From positions 186,001 to 250,000 of the forward strand of contig NZ_JACDXV010000001.1 in NCBI RefSeq assembly GCF_015158295.1: a stretch of DNA of 64,000 nt. Reading direction: 5' to 3'. This document shows positions 9,707 through 20,933 of this stretch, one piece after another. Every line of letters starts with the position of its first letter. Within the stretch, counting starts at the first letter, position 1. Source of the stretch: Devosia faecipullorum (GTDB lineage: Bacteria > Pseudomonadota > Alphaproteobacteria > Rhizobiales > Devosiaceae). A model generated the notes under the pieces. The model saw only the letters and a list, made by a program, of their open reading frames with translations, was not told the origin of the DNA and ran no database searches. Both the position numbers and the translations under genes were made by a program.

Positions 9707-11992
9707 GTGTCCACCGACATCAATGAACAACGCAAGGCTCTGCGGGACGCCGCGCTGCATTTCCACGAATTTCCCAAGCCGGGCAAGCTGGAAATCCAGC
9801 CGCTGAAGCCATTGGGCAATCAGCGCGACCTCGCCCTGGCCTATTCCCCCGGTGTGGCCGCGCCATGCGAGGAAATTGCGCAGACGCCCGAAGCGGTGGC
9901 GCGCTATACCTCCCGGCAGAACCTCGTCGCCGTGATCTCCAATGGCACCGCCGTGCTGGGCCTCGGCAATATCGGTGCGCTGGCCAGCAAGCCGGTCATG
10001 GAAGGCAAGGCCGTCCTGTTCAAGAAGTTCGCCGGCATCGATGTGTTCGATCTGGAGATCGACGAACTCGATCCAAAAAAATTCAGCGATGCCGTGGTGC
10101 CGCTCTGGCCAACCTTTGGCGGCATCAATCTTGAAGACATTCGCGCGCCCGATTGCTTCGAGATCGAGGAAACGCTGCGCGAGCGCATGCCGATACCGGT
10201 CTTTCATGACGACCAGCACGGCACGGCCATCATCGTCGGTGCCGCTGTTCTCAACGGCCTCGAACTGGCCGGAAAAAACATCGAGGACGTAAAGATCTGC
10301 ACGTCGGGGGCAGGGGCCGCGGCCATTGCCTGTCTCAACGTGCTGGTGGCGCTGGGCGCAAAACACGAGAATATCTGGGTTGCCGACAAGGATGGCCTAG
10401 TGACTCACAGGCGCAATGACGTCAACGACAAGTGGCGTGGACAATTCCGCCGCACCAGCGACGCCACGAGCCTCGCCGAAGTGATTGAGGGCGCCGATGT
10501 GTTCCTCGGCCTGTCCGCCGCCGGCGCCTTGAAGCCCGAAATGCTGGCGAAAATGGCCTCCAAGCCGCTGATCCTGGCCCTGGCCAATCCCAACCCGGAA
10601 ATTATGCCGGAACTGGCCAAGCAAACCCGCCCCGACGCCATGGTGTGCACCGGGCGGTCGGATTATCCCAACCAGGTCAACAACGTCCTCTGTTTCCCCT
10701 TCATTTTCCGTGGTGCGCTCGACGTTCACGCCACTACCATCAACGAGGAAATGAAGCTGGCGGCCGTGCGCGCCATCGCCAAGCTGGCACATGAGCCGGG
10801 TCTGGAAGTCTCGCCTTCGGGAGCGCCGGCCGTTTATGGCCCGGATCATATCATTCCCAACCCCTTCGATCAGCGCCTCATGCTCCGCATCGCGCCGGCC
10901 GTGGCGCGGGCGGCGATGGAATCCGGCGTGGCCAAGAAGCCGATCGAGAACTGGGGTGCCTATCTCGACGGGCTCAACCGTTTCGTTTTCCGTTCCGGTC
11001 TGGTGATGAAGCCGATCATCGATCGCGCCCGGGGGAAGGACAAGCGCATTGCCTTCGCCGATGGCGAAGATGAGCGCGTGTTGCGCGCTACCCAGGTGCT
11101 TTTGGAAGACCAGATCGCGCGGCCCATCCTGATCGGGCGTCCCGCCGTGCTGGAAGCCCGCATCGAACGCTTCGGCCTCAGCATCAAGCCAGGCGTAGAT
11201 TTCGAGGTCATCAACCCCGAGGACGACCCGCGCTATCGCGATTACGTCACCCTGTTCCACTCGCTGGTGGGACGCGACGGGGTGACCCCGGATACGGCGC
11301 GCACCATCGTGCGGACCAATACGACGGTGATCGCCGCGCTGGCGGTGAAGCGCGGGGAGGCCGATGGCCTGATCTGCGGCTTGCAGGGGCGCTATATCAA
11401 GCATGTGCGCGATATCCGCTCGATCATCGGCCTGCAGGACGGAGTCACCGACGTTTCCGCCATGTCGATGCTGATCATGTCGCGCGGCGCGTTCTTTCTC
11501 ACCGACACCTATGTGACGCAGAGCCCGAGCGCCGACGAAATCGTCGCCATCGCCCTGCAGGCACGGTCGCATTTGAAGCGGTTCAACATCGAGGCTCGCG
11601 CCGCGCTGCTGTCCTATTCCAATTTTGGTTCGCGAGAAGGCGATAGCGCCTCCAAGATGCGCGAAGCCTATGAAAAACTACGGCTGGCAGCGCCCGATTT
11701 CATCGTCGAAGGCGAAATGCAGGGCGATCTGGCACTGAACGAGTCGCTGCGCGAGCGCTACGTGCCGGGCACGGCGCTGCGCGGCGAGGCCAATCTGCTG
11801 ATCTTCCCCGATCTGGACGCGGCCAACCTCTCCATGACCCTGCTCAAGGAGATGAACAATGCGCTGTCGGTGGGGCCGATCCTGATGGGTACGAGATCGC
11901 CTGCTCATATTCTGGCGCCTTCGGTGACCAGCCGCGGCATCGTCAATATGGCCGCCATTGCCGCCAATGAGGCGCTGGGGCTGGACGCATAA
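9707..11992 (+). CDS. maeB: NADP-dependent malic enzyme with phosphotransacetylase-like C-terminal domain
   Basis: This 761-residue protein decarboxylates malate to pyruvate using NADP. The N-terminal half has the malic-enzyme core ([28 protein letters not shown], and the nucleotide-binding SGAGAAA). The C-terminal third, from about residue 430, is related to phosphate acetyltransferase and serves as an allosteric domain sensing acetyl-CoA. I chose GTG 9707 because GGGGAGGT lies just upstream; the TTG/ATG frame extension to 9659 has no such site. It stands alone between the EAL gene and ftsB and is followed by a hairpin. Confidence 0.94.
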   Translation: MSTDINEQRKALRDAALHFHEFPKPGKLEIQPLKPLGNQRDLALAYSPGVAAPCEEIAQTPEAVARYTSRQNLVAVISNGTAVLGLGNIGALASKPVMEGKAVLFKKFAGIDVFDLEIDELDPKKFSDAVVPLWPTFGGINLEDIRAPDCFEIEETLRERMPIPVFHDDQHGTAIIVGAAVLNGLELAGKNIEDVKICTSGAGAAAIACLNVLVALGAKHENIWVADKDGLVTHRRNDVNDKWRGQFRRTSDATSLAEVIEGADVFLGLSAAGALKPEMLAKMASKPLILALANPNPEIMPELAKQTRPDAMVCTGRSDYPNQVNNVLCFPFIFRGALDVHATTINEEMKLAAVRAIAKLAHEPGLEVSPSGAPAVYGPDHIIPNPFDQRLMLRIAPAVARAAMESGVAKKPIENWGAYLDGLNRFVFRSGLVMKPIIDRARGKDKRIAFADGEDERVLRATQVLLEDQIARPILIGRPAVLEARIERFGLSIKPGVDFEVINPEDDPRYRDYVTLFHSLVGRDGVTPDTARTIVRTNTTVIAALAVKRGEADGLICGLQGRYIKHVRDIRSIIGLQDGVTDVSAMSMLIMSRGAFFLTDTYVTQSPSADEIVAIALQARSHLKRFNIEARAALLSYSNFGSREGDSASKMREAYEKLRLAAPDFIVEGEMQGDLALNESLRERYVPGTALRGEANLLIFPDLDAANLSMTLLKEMNNALSVGPILMGTRSPAHILAPSVTSRGIVNMAAIAANEALGLDA

Positions 11993-12008
11993 ATCGATCA
12001 TGCCGAAA

Positions 12009-12045
12009 GAGGATTGGCGGATATGTCTTGATCCCGCCAATCCTC
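12009..12045. terminator. Strong hairpin after maeB
   Basis: GAGGATTGGCGG and CCGCCAATCCTC form a perfect 12-bp stem with a 13-base loop starting 16 bases past the maeB stop. No T-run follows, so it may act as an RNA-stabilising hairpin or a weak terminator. Confidence 0.6.
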
Positions 12046-12100
12046 AACCCTGCATTAATTCCTCATTGGGCATAATGGGCTGGTCTAGATCGGTCAGCCC

Positions 12101-12499
12101 ATGCCCACCCGCCTCAAACGTCCTCCATTCTGGCGCCCCCTCGGCATTACGGCCAGCTTGCTGGCCTTCCAGTTTTATCTGGGCTATTCGGCAATTTCCG
12201 GCCAGTTCGGAATTGAGAGCCGGACCGAGATTCGTGGCGAAATCGAAATTCTTGAGGATCGCAGTGCGGCCTTGCAGGCGGAAATCGACGCCTACAAGCA
12301 TCGCAATTCGCTGATGAATCCGCGCCATCTCGATCCCGATCTGGTCACGGAACGCGCCCGGGCGCTCTTGAACATGGCACATGCCGACGATGTGCTGATC
12401 ATGGTTCATCCGCAGAACGGTAAACCGATTTCTGGTCAATTCGTAGAATTAATCGATGATGAGTTAATCTCGATTATTGAAGCGGATTCAACGCTCTAA
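12101..12499 (+). CDS. ftsB: FtsB/DivIC-family septum formation initiator
   Basis: This 132-residue protein has a short basic N-terminus, one membrane helix (about residues 15-33), and a coiled coil (about 40-70, with ESRTEIRGEIEILEDRSAAL), the layout of FtsB. The C-terminal region carries the RARALLNMAHADDVLI block found in alphaproteobacterial members. FtsB forms a complex with FtsL and FtsQ at the division site. The gene sits directly before pdhA, as is common in Hyphomicrobiales. Membership is clear although sequence conservation in this family is low. Confidence 0.85.
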   Translation: MPTRLKRPPFWRPLGITASLLAFQFYLGYSAISGQFGIESRTEIRGEIEILEDRSAALQAEIDAYKHRNSLMNPRHLDPDLVTERARALLNMAHADDVLIMVHPQNGKPISGQFVELIDDELISIIEADSTL

Positions 12500-12611
12500 G
12501 TGCAATAGATGCGTCAGTTTCGGGTAATGTTATTGCCTGGATGCTTGCGATATGATGCGCATCGTGGCCTGATTGGCCCAGCGGCAAATCCCGACCCAAG
12601 CGGAGTGTAGC

Positions 12612-13631
12612 ATGGCGCGCAAGGCGACGGCCCCCAAGGCCAAGGCACAAGCCAACGTCCCCCAGTTTACCAACGAACAGGATCTCGAAGCATTCCGCGA
12701 AATGCTGCTGATCCGCCGGTTCGAGGAAAAGGCCGGCCAGATGTATGGCATGGGCCTGATCGGCGGCTTCTGCCACCTCTATATCGGCCAGGAAGCGGTC
12801 GTCACCGGCATCACCATGGCCTCGGAAAAGGGCAAGGATGCCCAGATTACCGGCTATCGCGATCACGGCCACATGCTGGTCATGGGGCTCGACCCCAAGG
12901 GTGTCATGGCTGAGTTGACCGGACGACAGGGCGGCCTTTCCAAGGGCAAGGGCGGTTCGATGCACATGTTCTCCAATGAGCATCGCTTCTATGGTGGCAA
13001 TGGCATTGTTGGCGCGCAGGCTTCGCTCGGCACCGGACTCGGCTTCGCTGCCAAGTACAAGGGCGATGGCTCGGTCTCCATCGCCTATTTCGGCGACGGT
13101 GCGGCCAATCAGGGCCAGGTCTATGAGAGCTTCAACATGGCCAAGCTCTGGAAACTCCCGGTCGTCTACATCATCGAAAACAACAAATATGCCATGGGCA
13201 CGTCCATCGAGCGCGCCGCGGCGACGACGGATTTCTCCATGCGTGGAGCATCCTTCGATATTCCTGGCGAACAGGTGGACGGCATGGATGTGCGCATGGT
13301 CTTTGATGCCGCCCAGCGCGCCATCGAGCATGCCCGCTCCGGCAAGGGGCCGTACATTCTCGAAATGCTGACTTATCGCTATCGCGGCCATTCCATGTCC
13401 GACCCGGCGAAATACCGGTCCAAGGACGAAGTCACCAAGTTCCGTCAGGAACGCGATCCGATCGAGCAGGTCCGCGCTAGGCTTCTCGAAAACGGCGTCG
13501 TGACCGAGGACGATCTCAAGAAGATCGAAACCGATATTCGCGCCATCGTCACCGAGGCCGCCGATTTCGCTACAAACGATCCCGAGCCCGATCCGTCCGA
13601 ATTGTGGACCGATATCACCATCGAGGCTTGA
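12612..13631 (+). CDS. pdhA: Pyruvate dehydrogenase E1 component, alpha subunit
   Basis: This 339-residue subunit of the E1 heterotetramer decarboxylates pyruvate with thiamine diphosphate. The thiamine-binding motif runs from GDGAANQGQVYES to IIENNKYAMG, and the phosphorylation-loop region YRYRGHSMSDPAKYRSK is typical. The start ATG 12612 follows CGGAG at six bases; an upstream in-frame extension of 13 residues has no support. The N-terminus is an Ala/Lys-rich linker (ARKATAPKAKAQA). It heads the pdhA-pdhB-pdhC cluster. Confidence 0.96.
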   Translation: MARKATAPKAKAQANVPQFTNEQDLEAFREMLLIRRFEEKAGQMYGMGLIGGFCHLYIGQEAVVTGITMASEKGKDAQITGYRDHGHMLVMGLDPKGVMAELTGRQGGLSKGKGGSMHMFSNEHRFYGGNGIVGAQASLGTGLGFAAKYKGDGSVSIAYFGDGAANQGQVYESFNMAKLWKLPVVYIIENNKYAMGTSIERAAATTDFSMRGASFDIPGEQVDGMDVRMVFDAAQRAIEHARSGKGPYILEMLTYRYRGHSMSDPAKYRSKDEVTKFRQERDPIEQVRARLLENGVVTEDDLKKIETDIRAIVTEAADFATNDPEPDPSELWTDITIEA

Positions 13632-13711
13632 GCCGGCGGGACGCCACGCCGTTTTATTTGAGTTTCGCCGTGCGGCCGCAGAGCCCGGCGTAGAGTTGCT
13701 GGAGAGCAGAT

Positions 13712-15097
13712 ATGCCCCAAATCCTGATGCCCGCTCTGTCCCCGACCATGGAAGAAGGCAAGCTCGCCAAGTGGCTAGTCAAGGTTGGCGACGTGGTGAA
13801 ATCGGGCGACGTGCTGGCCGAAATCGAAACCGACAAGGCGACGATGGAAGTCGAGTCGGTCGATGAAGGCACGGTGTCCGAAATTCTCGTGGCCGAAGGC
13901 ACCGAGGGCGTGAAGGTCAATACGCCCATTGCCTTGGTTCTCGCCGAAGGCGAGGCGGCGGGTGAGGCCCCAGCCACAGCGCCTGCCGCCGTCGAAGCAC
14001 CTGCACCGAGCATGGTTGAGGCCCAAGCGCCCGCAGCGCCGGCTGCTGCGCCCGTGGCCGCCGCCCCGAAATTCGAGCCGCAGGCTGATCCCGATCTGCC
14101 CGCCGACGTCGAAATGGTCGAAATGACCGTTCGCCAGGCGCTGAACGAGGCCATGGCCGAGGAATTGCGCCGTGATAAGGACGTCTTCATCATGGGTGAG
14201 GAGGTCGCTGAATATCAGGGTGCCTACAAGATCACCCAGGGCCTGCTGCAGGAATTTGGCCCAGAGCGCGTCATCGATACCCCGATCACCGAGCACGGCT
14301 TTGCTGGTCTCGCGGTCGGTGCAGCCTTTGCCGGGTTGAAGCCGGTCGTCGAATTCATGACCTGGAATTTCGGTATGCAGGCCATCGACCAGATCATCAA
14401 TTCCGCTGCCAAGCAGCTTTACATGTCCGGCGGCCAGGTGACGGCGCCGATGGTGTTCCGTGGCCCCAACGGCGCCGCCGCCCGCGTCGCCGCCCAGCAC
14501 AGCCAGGACTTTTCTGCATGGTACAGCCATGTTCCTGGTCTGATCGTCATCGCGCCCTATAGCGCCGCCGATGCCAAGGGCCTGCTCAAGGCCGCCATCC
14601 GCTCACCCAATCCGGTGATTTTCCTCGAGAACGAAATTCTCTACGGCTCCACCGGCCTCGTGCCCAAGGTTGATGACTTCCTGCTGCCGATCGGCAAGGC
14701 CCGCATTGCCCGCAAGGGCGCGGACGTCACCATCGTCTCCTTCTCCATGGGCATGCGCTACGCATCGCAGGCCACCGAGAAGCTGGTCGCCGCCGGGGTG
14801 GATGTGGAACTGATCGACCTGCGCACCCTGCGCCCACTCGACAGCGACACCGTGATCGAATCGGTCAAAAAGACCGGCCGTCTGGTGACCGTCGAGGAAG
14901 GCTGGCCGCAGGGCGGCATCGGCGCCGAGCTCTCGGCCCGGGTCATGGAACAGGCTTTCGATTATCTCGACGCGCCGGTGCTGCGTGTCACCGGAAAGGA
15001 CGTTCCCATGCCCTATGCCGCCAATCTCGAAAAGCTGGCGCTGCCCAACGTTGATGAAGTGATCGCGGCGGTCAATGCCGTGACCTATCGCTCGTAA
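13712..15097 (+). CDS. pdhB: Pyruvate dehydrogenase E1 beta subunit with N-terminal lipoyl domain
   Basis: This 461-residue protein begins with a lipoyl domain (residues 1-80, lipoylated lysine in [13 protein letters not shown]), followed by an Ala/Pro-rich linker (about 85-130) and the E1-beta transketolase-like domains. A lipoyl domain fused to E1-beta is a known feature of alphaproteobacterial PDH. It gives the complex extra swinging arms beside that of E2. The gene lies 80 bases after pdhA with GGAGAG before the ATG, and 11 bases before pdhC. Its lipoyl domain is nearly the same at residue level as that of PdhC, so the two probably share ancestry. Confidence 0.96.
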   Translation: MPQILMPALSPTMEEGKLAKWLVKVGDVVKSGDVLAEIETDKATMEVESVDEGTVSEILVAEGTEGVKVNTPIALVLAEGEAAGEAPATAPAAVEAPAPSMVEAQAPAAPAAAPVAAAPKFEPQADPDLPADVEMVEMTVRQALNEAMAEELRRDKDVFIMGEEVAEYQGAYKITQGLLQEFGPERVIDTPITEHGFAGLAVGAAFAGLKPVVEFMTWNFGMQAIDQIINSAAKQLYMSGGQVTAPMVFRGPNGAAARVAAQHSQDFSAWYSHVPGLIVIAPYSAADAKGLLKAAIRSPNPVIFLENEILYGSTGLVPKVDDFLLPIGKARIARKGADVTIVSFSMGMRYASQATEKLVAAGVDVELIDLRTLRPLDSDTVIESVKKTGRLVTVEEGWPQGGIGAELSARVMEQAFDYLDAPVLRVTGKDVPMPYAANLEKLALPNVDEVIAAVNAVTYRS

Positions 15098-15108
15098 GGA
15101 GACAAGGG

Positions 15109-16473
15109 ATGCCAATCGATATCACCATGCCCGCACTCTCCCCGACGATGGAAGAGGGCAAGCTCGCCAAGTGGCACGTCAAGGAAGGCGACAATGTCTC
15201 CTCCGGTGACGTCATTGCCGAGATCGAGACGGACAAGGCCACGATGGAAGTCGAGGCTGTAGACGAGGGCAAGATCGGCAAGATCCTCGTCGCCGAAGGC
15301 ACCGACAATGTGAAGGTCAATGCCGTCATCGCCGTGCTGTTGCAGGATGGTGAAGAGGCGGGTTCTATCGGCGCGGCTCCCAGGGCCGAAGCCACCAAGA
15401 CCGACGCGCCCAAGACCGACATTGCCAAGACGGAAAAGCCCAAGGCCCCCGAGCCCGCGCTTGCTCCGGCGCCAGCTGTGAGCAATGCCAATAAAGGCAC
15501 CAGCGCGCCTGCCGCCGCTCCGGCGAAAACCGAAGGCGCCCGCGTCTTTGCTTCGCCTCTGGCCAAGCGCCTCGCCAAGGAGGCAGGCATCGACCTCGCT
15601 GCCATTTCCGGCACCGGTCCCAAGGGCAGGGTGGTGAAATCGGACGTTGATGCCGCCAGGTCCGGCAAGGCTCCGCTTAGGGCTGTTGCGGCTCCTGCTG
15701 CGGCCTCTGCCGCTGCGGCGCTGCCGGCGGGCCTCAGCAAGAACCAGGTCATGGCCATGTTCGAGGAGGACACCTACGAGGTCGTCCCCAACGATGGCAT
15801 GCGCAAGGTTGTTGCCGCGCGCCTCACCGAGAGCAAGCAGACCGTTCCGCATTTCTATCTGACGCTCGATTGCAAGATCGACTCGCTGATGGCTGCCCGC
15901 GAGCAGATCAATGCATCTGCTTCCAAGGGCGCGGACGGCAAGCCGGCCTATAAGCTTTCGGTCAATGATTTCGTCATGAAGGCCTGGGCCGTAGCGCTAC
16001 AGCGCGTGCCTGCCGCCAATGCGACATGGGCCGGCGACTCGATCCTCTACCACAAGCGTTCGGATGTGGCGGTTGCCGTATCAGTGCCGGGTGGTCTGTT
16101 CACTCCGGTGGTCAAATCAGCAGACACCAAGAGCCTGCGCGAGATTTCCGAAGAGGTGAGGGATCTGGCCACGCGCGCCAAGTCCAAGAAGCTCGCGCCG
16201 CATGAGTATCAGGGCGGCTCGTCGTCGGTGTCCAATCTCGGCATGTTCGGCATCAAGCACTTTGCCGCCGTGATCAACCCGCCGCATGGCACGATCCTGG
16301 CGGTCGGCGCCGGCGAAGAGCGGGTCTATCCCGAGAATGGCCAGATCAAGATCGGCCAGTTCATGACGGCGACGCTTTCCTGCGATCACCGCGCCGTCGA
16401 TGGCGCGCTGGGCGCCGAAGTGCTCGGCGTCTTCAAGAGCCTCATTGAAAACCCGGTGATGATGCTGGCTTAG
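15109..16473 (+). CDS. pdhC: Dihydrolipoamide acetyltransferase (PDH E2)
   Basis: This 454-residue core enzyme passes the acetyl group to CoA. Residues 1-80 form one lipoyl domain ([11 protein letters not shown]). Residues about 140-180 form the peripheral-subunit-binding domain (FASPLAKRLAKEAGIDL). The C-terminal catalytic domain ends with the active-site motif DHRAVDGALGA. Two flexible Ala/Pro/Lys linkers separate the domains. It follows pdhB with a strong AAGGAGA site. The downstream GDSL gene begins only 10 bases after its stop. Confidence 0.96.
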   Translation: MPIDITMPALSPTMEEGKLAKWHVKEGDNVSSGDVIAEIETDKATMEVEAVDEGKIGKILVAEGTDNVKVNAVIAVLLQDGEEAGSIGAAPRAEATKTDAPKTDIAKTEKPKAPEPALAPAPAVSNANKGTSAPAAAPAKTEGARVFASPLAKRLAKEAGIDLAAISGTGPKGRVVKSDVDAARSGKAPLRAVAAPAAASAAAALPAGLSKNQVMAMFEEDTYEVVPNDGMRKVVAARLTESKQTVPHFYLTLDCKIDSLMAAREQINASASKGADGKPAYKLSVNDFVMKAWAVALQRVPAANATWAGDSILYHKRSDVAVAVSVPGGLFTPVVKSADTKSLREISEEVRDLATRAKSKKLAPHEYQGGSSSVSNLGMFGIKHFAAVINPPHGTILAVGAGEERVYPENGQIKIGQFMTATLSCDHRAVDGALGAEVLGVFKSLIENPVMMLA

Positions 16474-16483
16474 GAACAGCGCG

Positions 16484-17122
16484 ATGAAGACCATTCTCGC
16501 CTATGGTGACAGCCTGACCTTCGGCGCCAACCCGACAGGCGGGCCGCGCCACGCCTACGAGGATCGGTGGCCGACCGTGCTCGAAAATGGCCTGGCGGGC
16601 AAGGCGCGCGTCATCGCCGAAGGGCTGGGTGGCCGCACGACGGTATTTGACGACTTTTCCAGCGTCGCCGACCGCAACGGCGCGCGTGTGCTGCCCACTT
16701 TGCTCGACAGCCACAAGCCGCTCGATCTGGTCATCATCATGTTGGGCAGTAATGACCTCAAACTCTATCTGAACGGCACCGCCTTCGGCGCCGCCATGGG
16801 GATAAAGCGGCTGGTGCAGATCGTCCGCCAGCATCCTTATGATGTGGGCCAGCCCGTTCCCGACGTGATTATCGTCGCCCCGCCGTTGACCGTGAAAACC
16901 GATCATGCCGACCTGCATCCGATGTTTTCGCCCGGCGCTGACGAGGTCAAGCTGTTCGATGTCCATTACAGCCGCGTCGCCCGCGACCTGGGCACCGGTT
17001 ATTTCAACGCCGCTTCGGTTGCCGTCGCCGACAAGGCCGATGGTGTCCATCTCGACCCGGCCAATACCCGCGCCATCGGCGAGGGGCTGGTGCCGCTCGT
17101 CAAACAAAGATTGGGCCTCTGA
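16484..17122 (+). CDS. SGNH/GDSL-family hydrolase (arylesterase-like)
   Basis: This 212-residue protein carries the SGNH blocks: GDSLTFG with the nucleophilic serine near residue 10, a Gly in block II (EGLGGRTT), Asn in LGSNDL, and DGVHLDP with the catalytic Asp and His. The length and the DLKLYLN segment resemble the small acyl-esterase/transferase group typified by mycobacterial arylesterase. No signal peptide is visible, so it is likely cytoplasmic. It sits between pdhC and lpdA in the same direction, with no obvious role in the complex. The substrate is unknown. Confidence 0.85.
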   Translation: MKTILAYGDSLTFGANPTGGPRHAYEDRWPTVLENGLAGKARVIAEGLGGRTTVFDDFSSVADRNGARVLPTLLDSHKPLDLVIIMLGSNDLKLYLNGTAFGAAMGIKRLVQIVRQHPYDVGQPVPDVIIVAPPLTVKTDHADLHPMFSPGADEVKLFDVHYSRVARDLGTGYFNAASVAVADKADGVHLDPANTRAIGEGLVPLVKQRLGL

Positions 17123-17146
17123 GTCCGAAACATTCTGGAGGCCCTC

Positions 17147-18586
<1,440 letters not shown>

Positions 18587-18587
18587 A

Positions 18588-18632
18588 GCCTGTCTCCCGA
18601 AAGCGGCCCCCGATTCCGGGACAAGGACAGGC
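18588..18632. terminator. Imperfect hairpin after lpdA
   Basis: GCCTGTC-TCCCG can pair with CGGGA-CAAG-GACAGGC with a 4-base bulge, right after the lpdA stop. No T-run follows. It may end or stabilise the pdh transcript. Confidence 0.4.
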
Positions 18633-18763
18633 GATAGAATAATGTGCCGAAGCGCACGATGCGACAATCTCGGCGCACTTCGGTGCCTGCTGCAAAAGGC
18701 CGGGTTGCACCGGCCGGGTGGGGGGACGATATAGAGGGCTCCATAAGCCCAGTCAGGACTGAT

Positions 18764-19714
18764 ATGGTCACGCTCATCGATAGTGCGGCTCGCCCGCGCC
18801 ACCCAGAAAAAGCCAACCGGCCCGACAGCATCGTGCTGCGCAAGCCGGATTGGATTCGCGTCAAGGCGCCCGGTTCCCCGGTCTATAAGGAAACCCAGCA
18901 GATCGTGCGCGAGAACAATCTCGTTACGGTTTGCGAGGAAGCCGGCTGCCCCAATATCGGCGAATGCTGGAGCAAGAAGCACGCCACCATGATGATCATG
19001 GGCGAGATCTGCACTCGCGCGTGCGCTTTCTGCAATGTGCGCACCGGCATGCCGACAGCGCTCGATCCGAATGAGCCGGAAAATGTCGCCAGGGGTGTGA
19101 AAACGCTCGGCCTGGAACATGTGGTGATCACCTCGGTGGACCGCGACGACCTGCCGGATGGCGGCGCGCAGCATTTTGCCGATGTCATCCTGGCCATCCG
19201 CGCGCTCAATCCGAAGACCACAATTGAAATTTTGACGCCGGACTTCCTGCGCAAGGATGGGGCGCTGGAAATCGTCGTGGCGGCGCGGCCCGACGTGTTC
19301 AACCACAATCTGGAAACGGTGCCGTCGAAATATCTCAAGGTGCGTCCCGGCGCGCGCTATTTCCACTCGATCCGGTTGTTGCAGCGGGTCAAGGAACTCG
19401 ACCCGACCATCTTCACCAAATCCGGCATCATGGTCGGGCTGGGCGAGGAGCGGAACGAAGTGCTCCAGCTGATGGACGACCTGCGGTCGGCCGATGTCGA
19501 TTTCCTCACCATCGGCCAGTATCTCCAGCCGACCAAGAAGCATTATCCGCTACAGCGGTTCGTGACGCCGGAGGAATTCAAGTCCTTCGCTACGGTCGCG
19601 ACGGCCAAGGGGTTCCTGCTGGTGTCGTCCAGCCCCCTGACGCGCTCGTCGCACCACGCGGGGGAGGATTTCGCCCGGCTCAAGGCCAATCGCATGGCAA
19701 GGCTCGGCCACTGA
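18764..19714 (+). CDS. lipA: Lipoyl synthase
   Basis: This 316-residue radical-SAM enzyme inserts two sulfurs into octanoyl groups on lipoyl domains, such as those of PdhB and PdhC here. The auxiliary cluster cysteines are in [12 protein letters not shown], and the radical-SAM cluster cysteines are in CTRACAFC. The closing motif [15 protein letters not shown] is complete, including the serine that ligates the auxiliary cluster. I start at ATG 18764; the upstream extension of 40 residues is not conserved-looking. It ends at TGA that directly abuts the next start (TGAATG). Confidence 0.96.
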   Translation: MVTLIDSAARPRHPEKANRPDSIVLRKPDWIRVKAPGSPVYKETQQIVRENNLVTVCEEAGCPNIGECWSKKHATMMIMGEICTRACAFCNVRTGMPTALDPNEPENVARGVKTLGLEHVVITSVDRDDLPDGGAQHFADVILAIRALNPKTTIEILTPDFLRKDGALEIVVAARPDVFNHNLETVPSKYLKVRPGARYFHSIRLLQRVKELDPTIFTKSGIMVGLGEERNEVLQLMDDLRSADVDFLTIGQYLQPTKKHYPLQRFVTPEEFKSFATVATAKGFLLVSSSPLTRSSHHAGEDFARLKANRMARLGH

Positions 19715-20158
19715 ATGAAACGCTTTTACGAACGGCACGTCGAACATCTGCCCGAGCAGATGTTCGACATTGTCGCCGACCTGTCCGATTATCCCCGGTT
19801 CATTCCCAATTGCAGCGCCATGCAGGTGCGCCCGGACCCGCAGGCCGGCAGCGGCAATGTTTATCTGGCGAAGATGACGATTTTCTTCGGCCCCATCACC
19901 CAGGCCTATACCAGCCGGGTGACGCTCGACCGGGAGGCGCATACCATTCGCGCCAAGGCGGTGGACGGCCCCTTCGCCTATCTCGACAGCGTCTGGAGCT
20001 TCGCGTCTGAAGGGCAGGGCACGCGCGTGCGTTTCGAGATTGACTTCAAGATTTCCAATCTCCTGATCGCCGCCGTGGCCGAACCTGCATTCGCAGCCAA
20101 GCAGGAAGAAATCATGCAGGCCTTTTCCGACGAGGCCGATCGCAGGTTCGGACTATGA
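19715..20158 (+). CDS. COQ10/RatA-like START-domain protein
   Basis: This 147-residue protein of the polyketide cyclase/START fold begins MKRFYERHVEHLPEQMFD and has the family's YPRFIPNCSAM segment. Homologues bind ubiquinone (yeast Coq10) or are annotated as RatA, which in E. coli was reported to block ribosome subunit joining. Position behind lipA is the standard alphaproteobacterial arrangement and favours the respiratory quinone role. It starts directly at the lipA stop, so translation is coupled. No partner antitoxin gene is beside it. Confidence 0.88.
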   Translation: MKRFYERHVEHLPEQMFDIVADLSDYPRFIPNCSAMQVRPDPQAGSGNVYLAKMTIFFGPITQAYTSRVTLDREAHTIRAKAVDGPFAYLDSVWSFASEGQGTRVRFEIDFKISNLLIAAVAEPAFAAKQEEIMQAFSDEADRRFGL

Positions 20159-20161
20159 TCC

Positions 20162-20452
20162 ATGTCCGGTAACATCAGGCTGACAGGCAGCCTGATTTGC
20201 ACATCGGAGGCGGAATGCGACATGGTTCGCGCCTATCTGCCCGAGCATATAAGGCTCACAAGACAGGAGCCCGGCTGCTTGTCCTTTGCGGTCACGCAGA
20301 GCGATGATCCGTTGATCTGGCGCATCGAGGAACTTTTCGTGGACCGCGCGGCATTCGATGCGCATCAGGCACGAACGCTTGCGTCCGAATGGGCCCACAA
20401 AACCGCTTCGATCCGCCGCGACTACACGATCATTGCGGAGGATCGCTCGTAA
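20162..20452 (+). CDS. Small ABM-domain protein (putative quinol monooxygenase)
   Basis: This 96-residue protein has the ferredoxin-like antibiotic-biosynthesis-monooxygenase fold. It reads LTGSLICTSEAECDMVRAYL, then EPGCLSFAV, and WRIEELFVDRAAFDAHQ, the typical pattern of a small dimeric monooxygenase. It starts three bases after the COQ10-like gene. Its 3' end overlaps the convergent CinA-family gene by 23 bases, inside both coding regions. The substrate is unknown. Confidence 0.75.
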   Translation: MSGNIRLTGSLICTSEAECDMVRAYLPEHIRLTRQEPGCLSFAVTQSDDPLIWRIEELFVDRAAFDAHQARTLASEWAHKTASIRRDYTIIAEDRS

Positions 20453-20933
20453 GCACCTGCAGCACCAGATTCAGCGCCGCCTCGACGCTTGCCTGGCGAA
20501 TGCCGTTGCGGCCCAGATCGCCGAAGCGGTGCTCAATCACCAGCGTGGTCAGTTCCGAAGACACGGCGATATAGACCAGGCCCACCGGCTTTTTCTCGCT
20601 GCCCCCGTCGGGTCCGGCAATGCCGCTCACGGCAACGGCGAAATCGACATTGGCGGTGTTGCGGGCGCCGTCCGCCATGGCGCGGGCGACTTGATTGCTC
20701 ACCGCGCCATAATCGCGGATGAGCCGCGACTGTACGCGGATCATCTTCGACTTGGCGCTATTGGCATAGGTGACATATCCCCCATAGAGCACCGCCGATG
20801 CGCCGGGAATATCCGTCAACGCCGCCGCCACCAGCCCGCCCGTGCAGCTCTCGGCCGTCACGATGGTCTGGTTGCGCTCGGTGAGGATGTCGATGATCTG
20901 CTTGCCAATGTCAGGTTTGGTCTTGGCTGCCAT
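20430..20933 (-). CDS. CinA C-terminal family nicotinamide-nucleotide amidase (PncC-like)
   Basis: This 167-residue protein is the stand-alone amidase domain of CinA, without the N-terminal domain. Conserved TVVTAESCTGGLVAAALTD, GGYVTYAN and VSGIAGPDGGSEKKPVG blocks are present; the Ser/Lys residues in the first and last form the catalytic centre. It deamidates nicotinamide mononucleotide to nicotinate mononucleotide in NAD salvage. The ATG directly follows the ispDF stop, so the two are co-translated. Confidence 0.9.
   Translation of the reverse strand: MAAKTKPDIGKQIIDILTERNQTIVTAESCTGGLVAAALTDIPGASAVLYGGYVTYANSAKSKMIRVQSRLIRDYGAVSNQVARAMADGARNTANVDFAVAVSGIAGPDGGSEKKPVGLVYIAVSSELTTLVIEHRFGDLGRNGIRQASVEAALNLVLQVLTSDPPQ

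Noticed and set aside
12448..12470. CtrA box in the ftsB 3' end
   Set aside because: The two TTAA words are 11 bases apart, not 7, and lie inside coding sequence.
19715..20158. RatA toxin of a toxin-antitoxin pair
   Set aside because: No RatB-like partner is adjacent, and the lipA neighbourhood is the usual COQ10-like setting.
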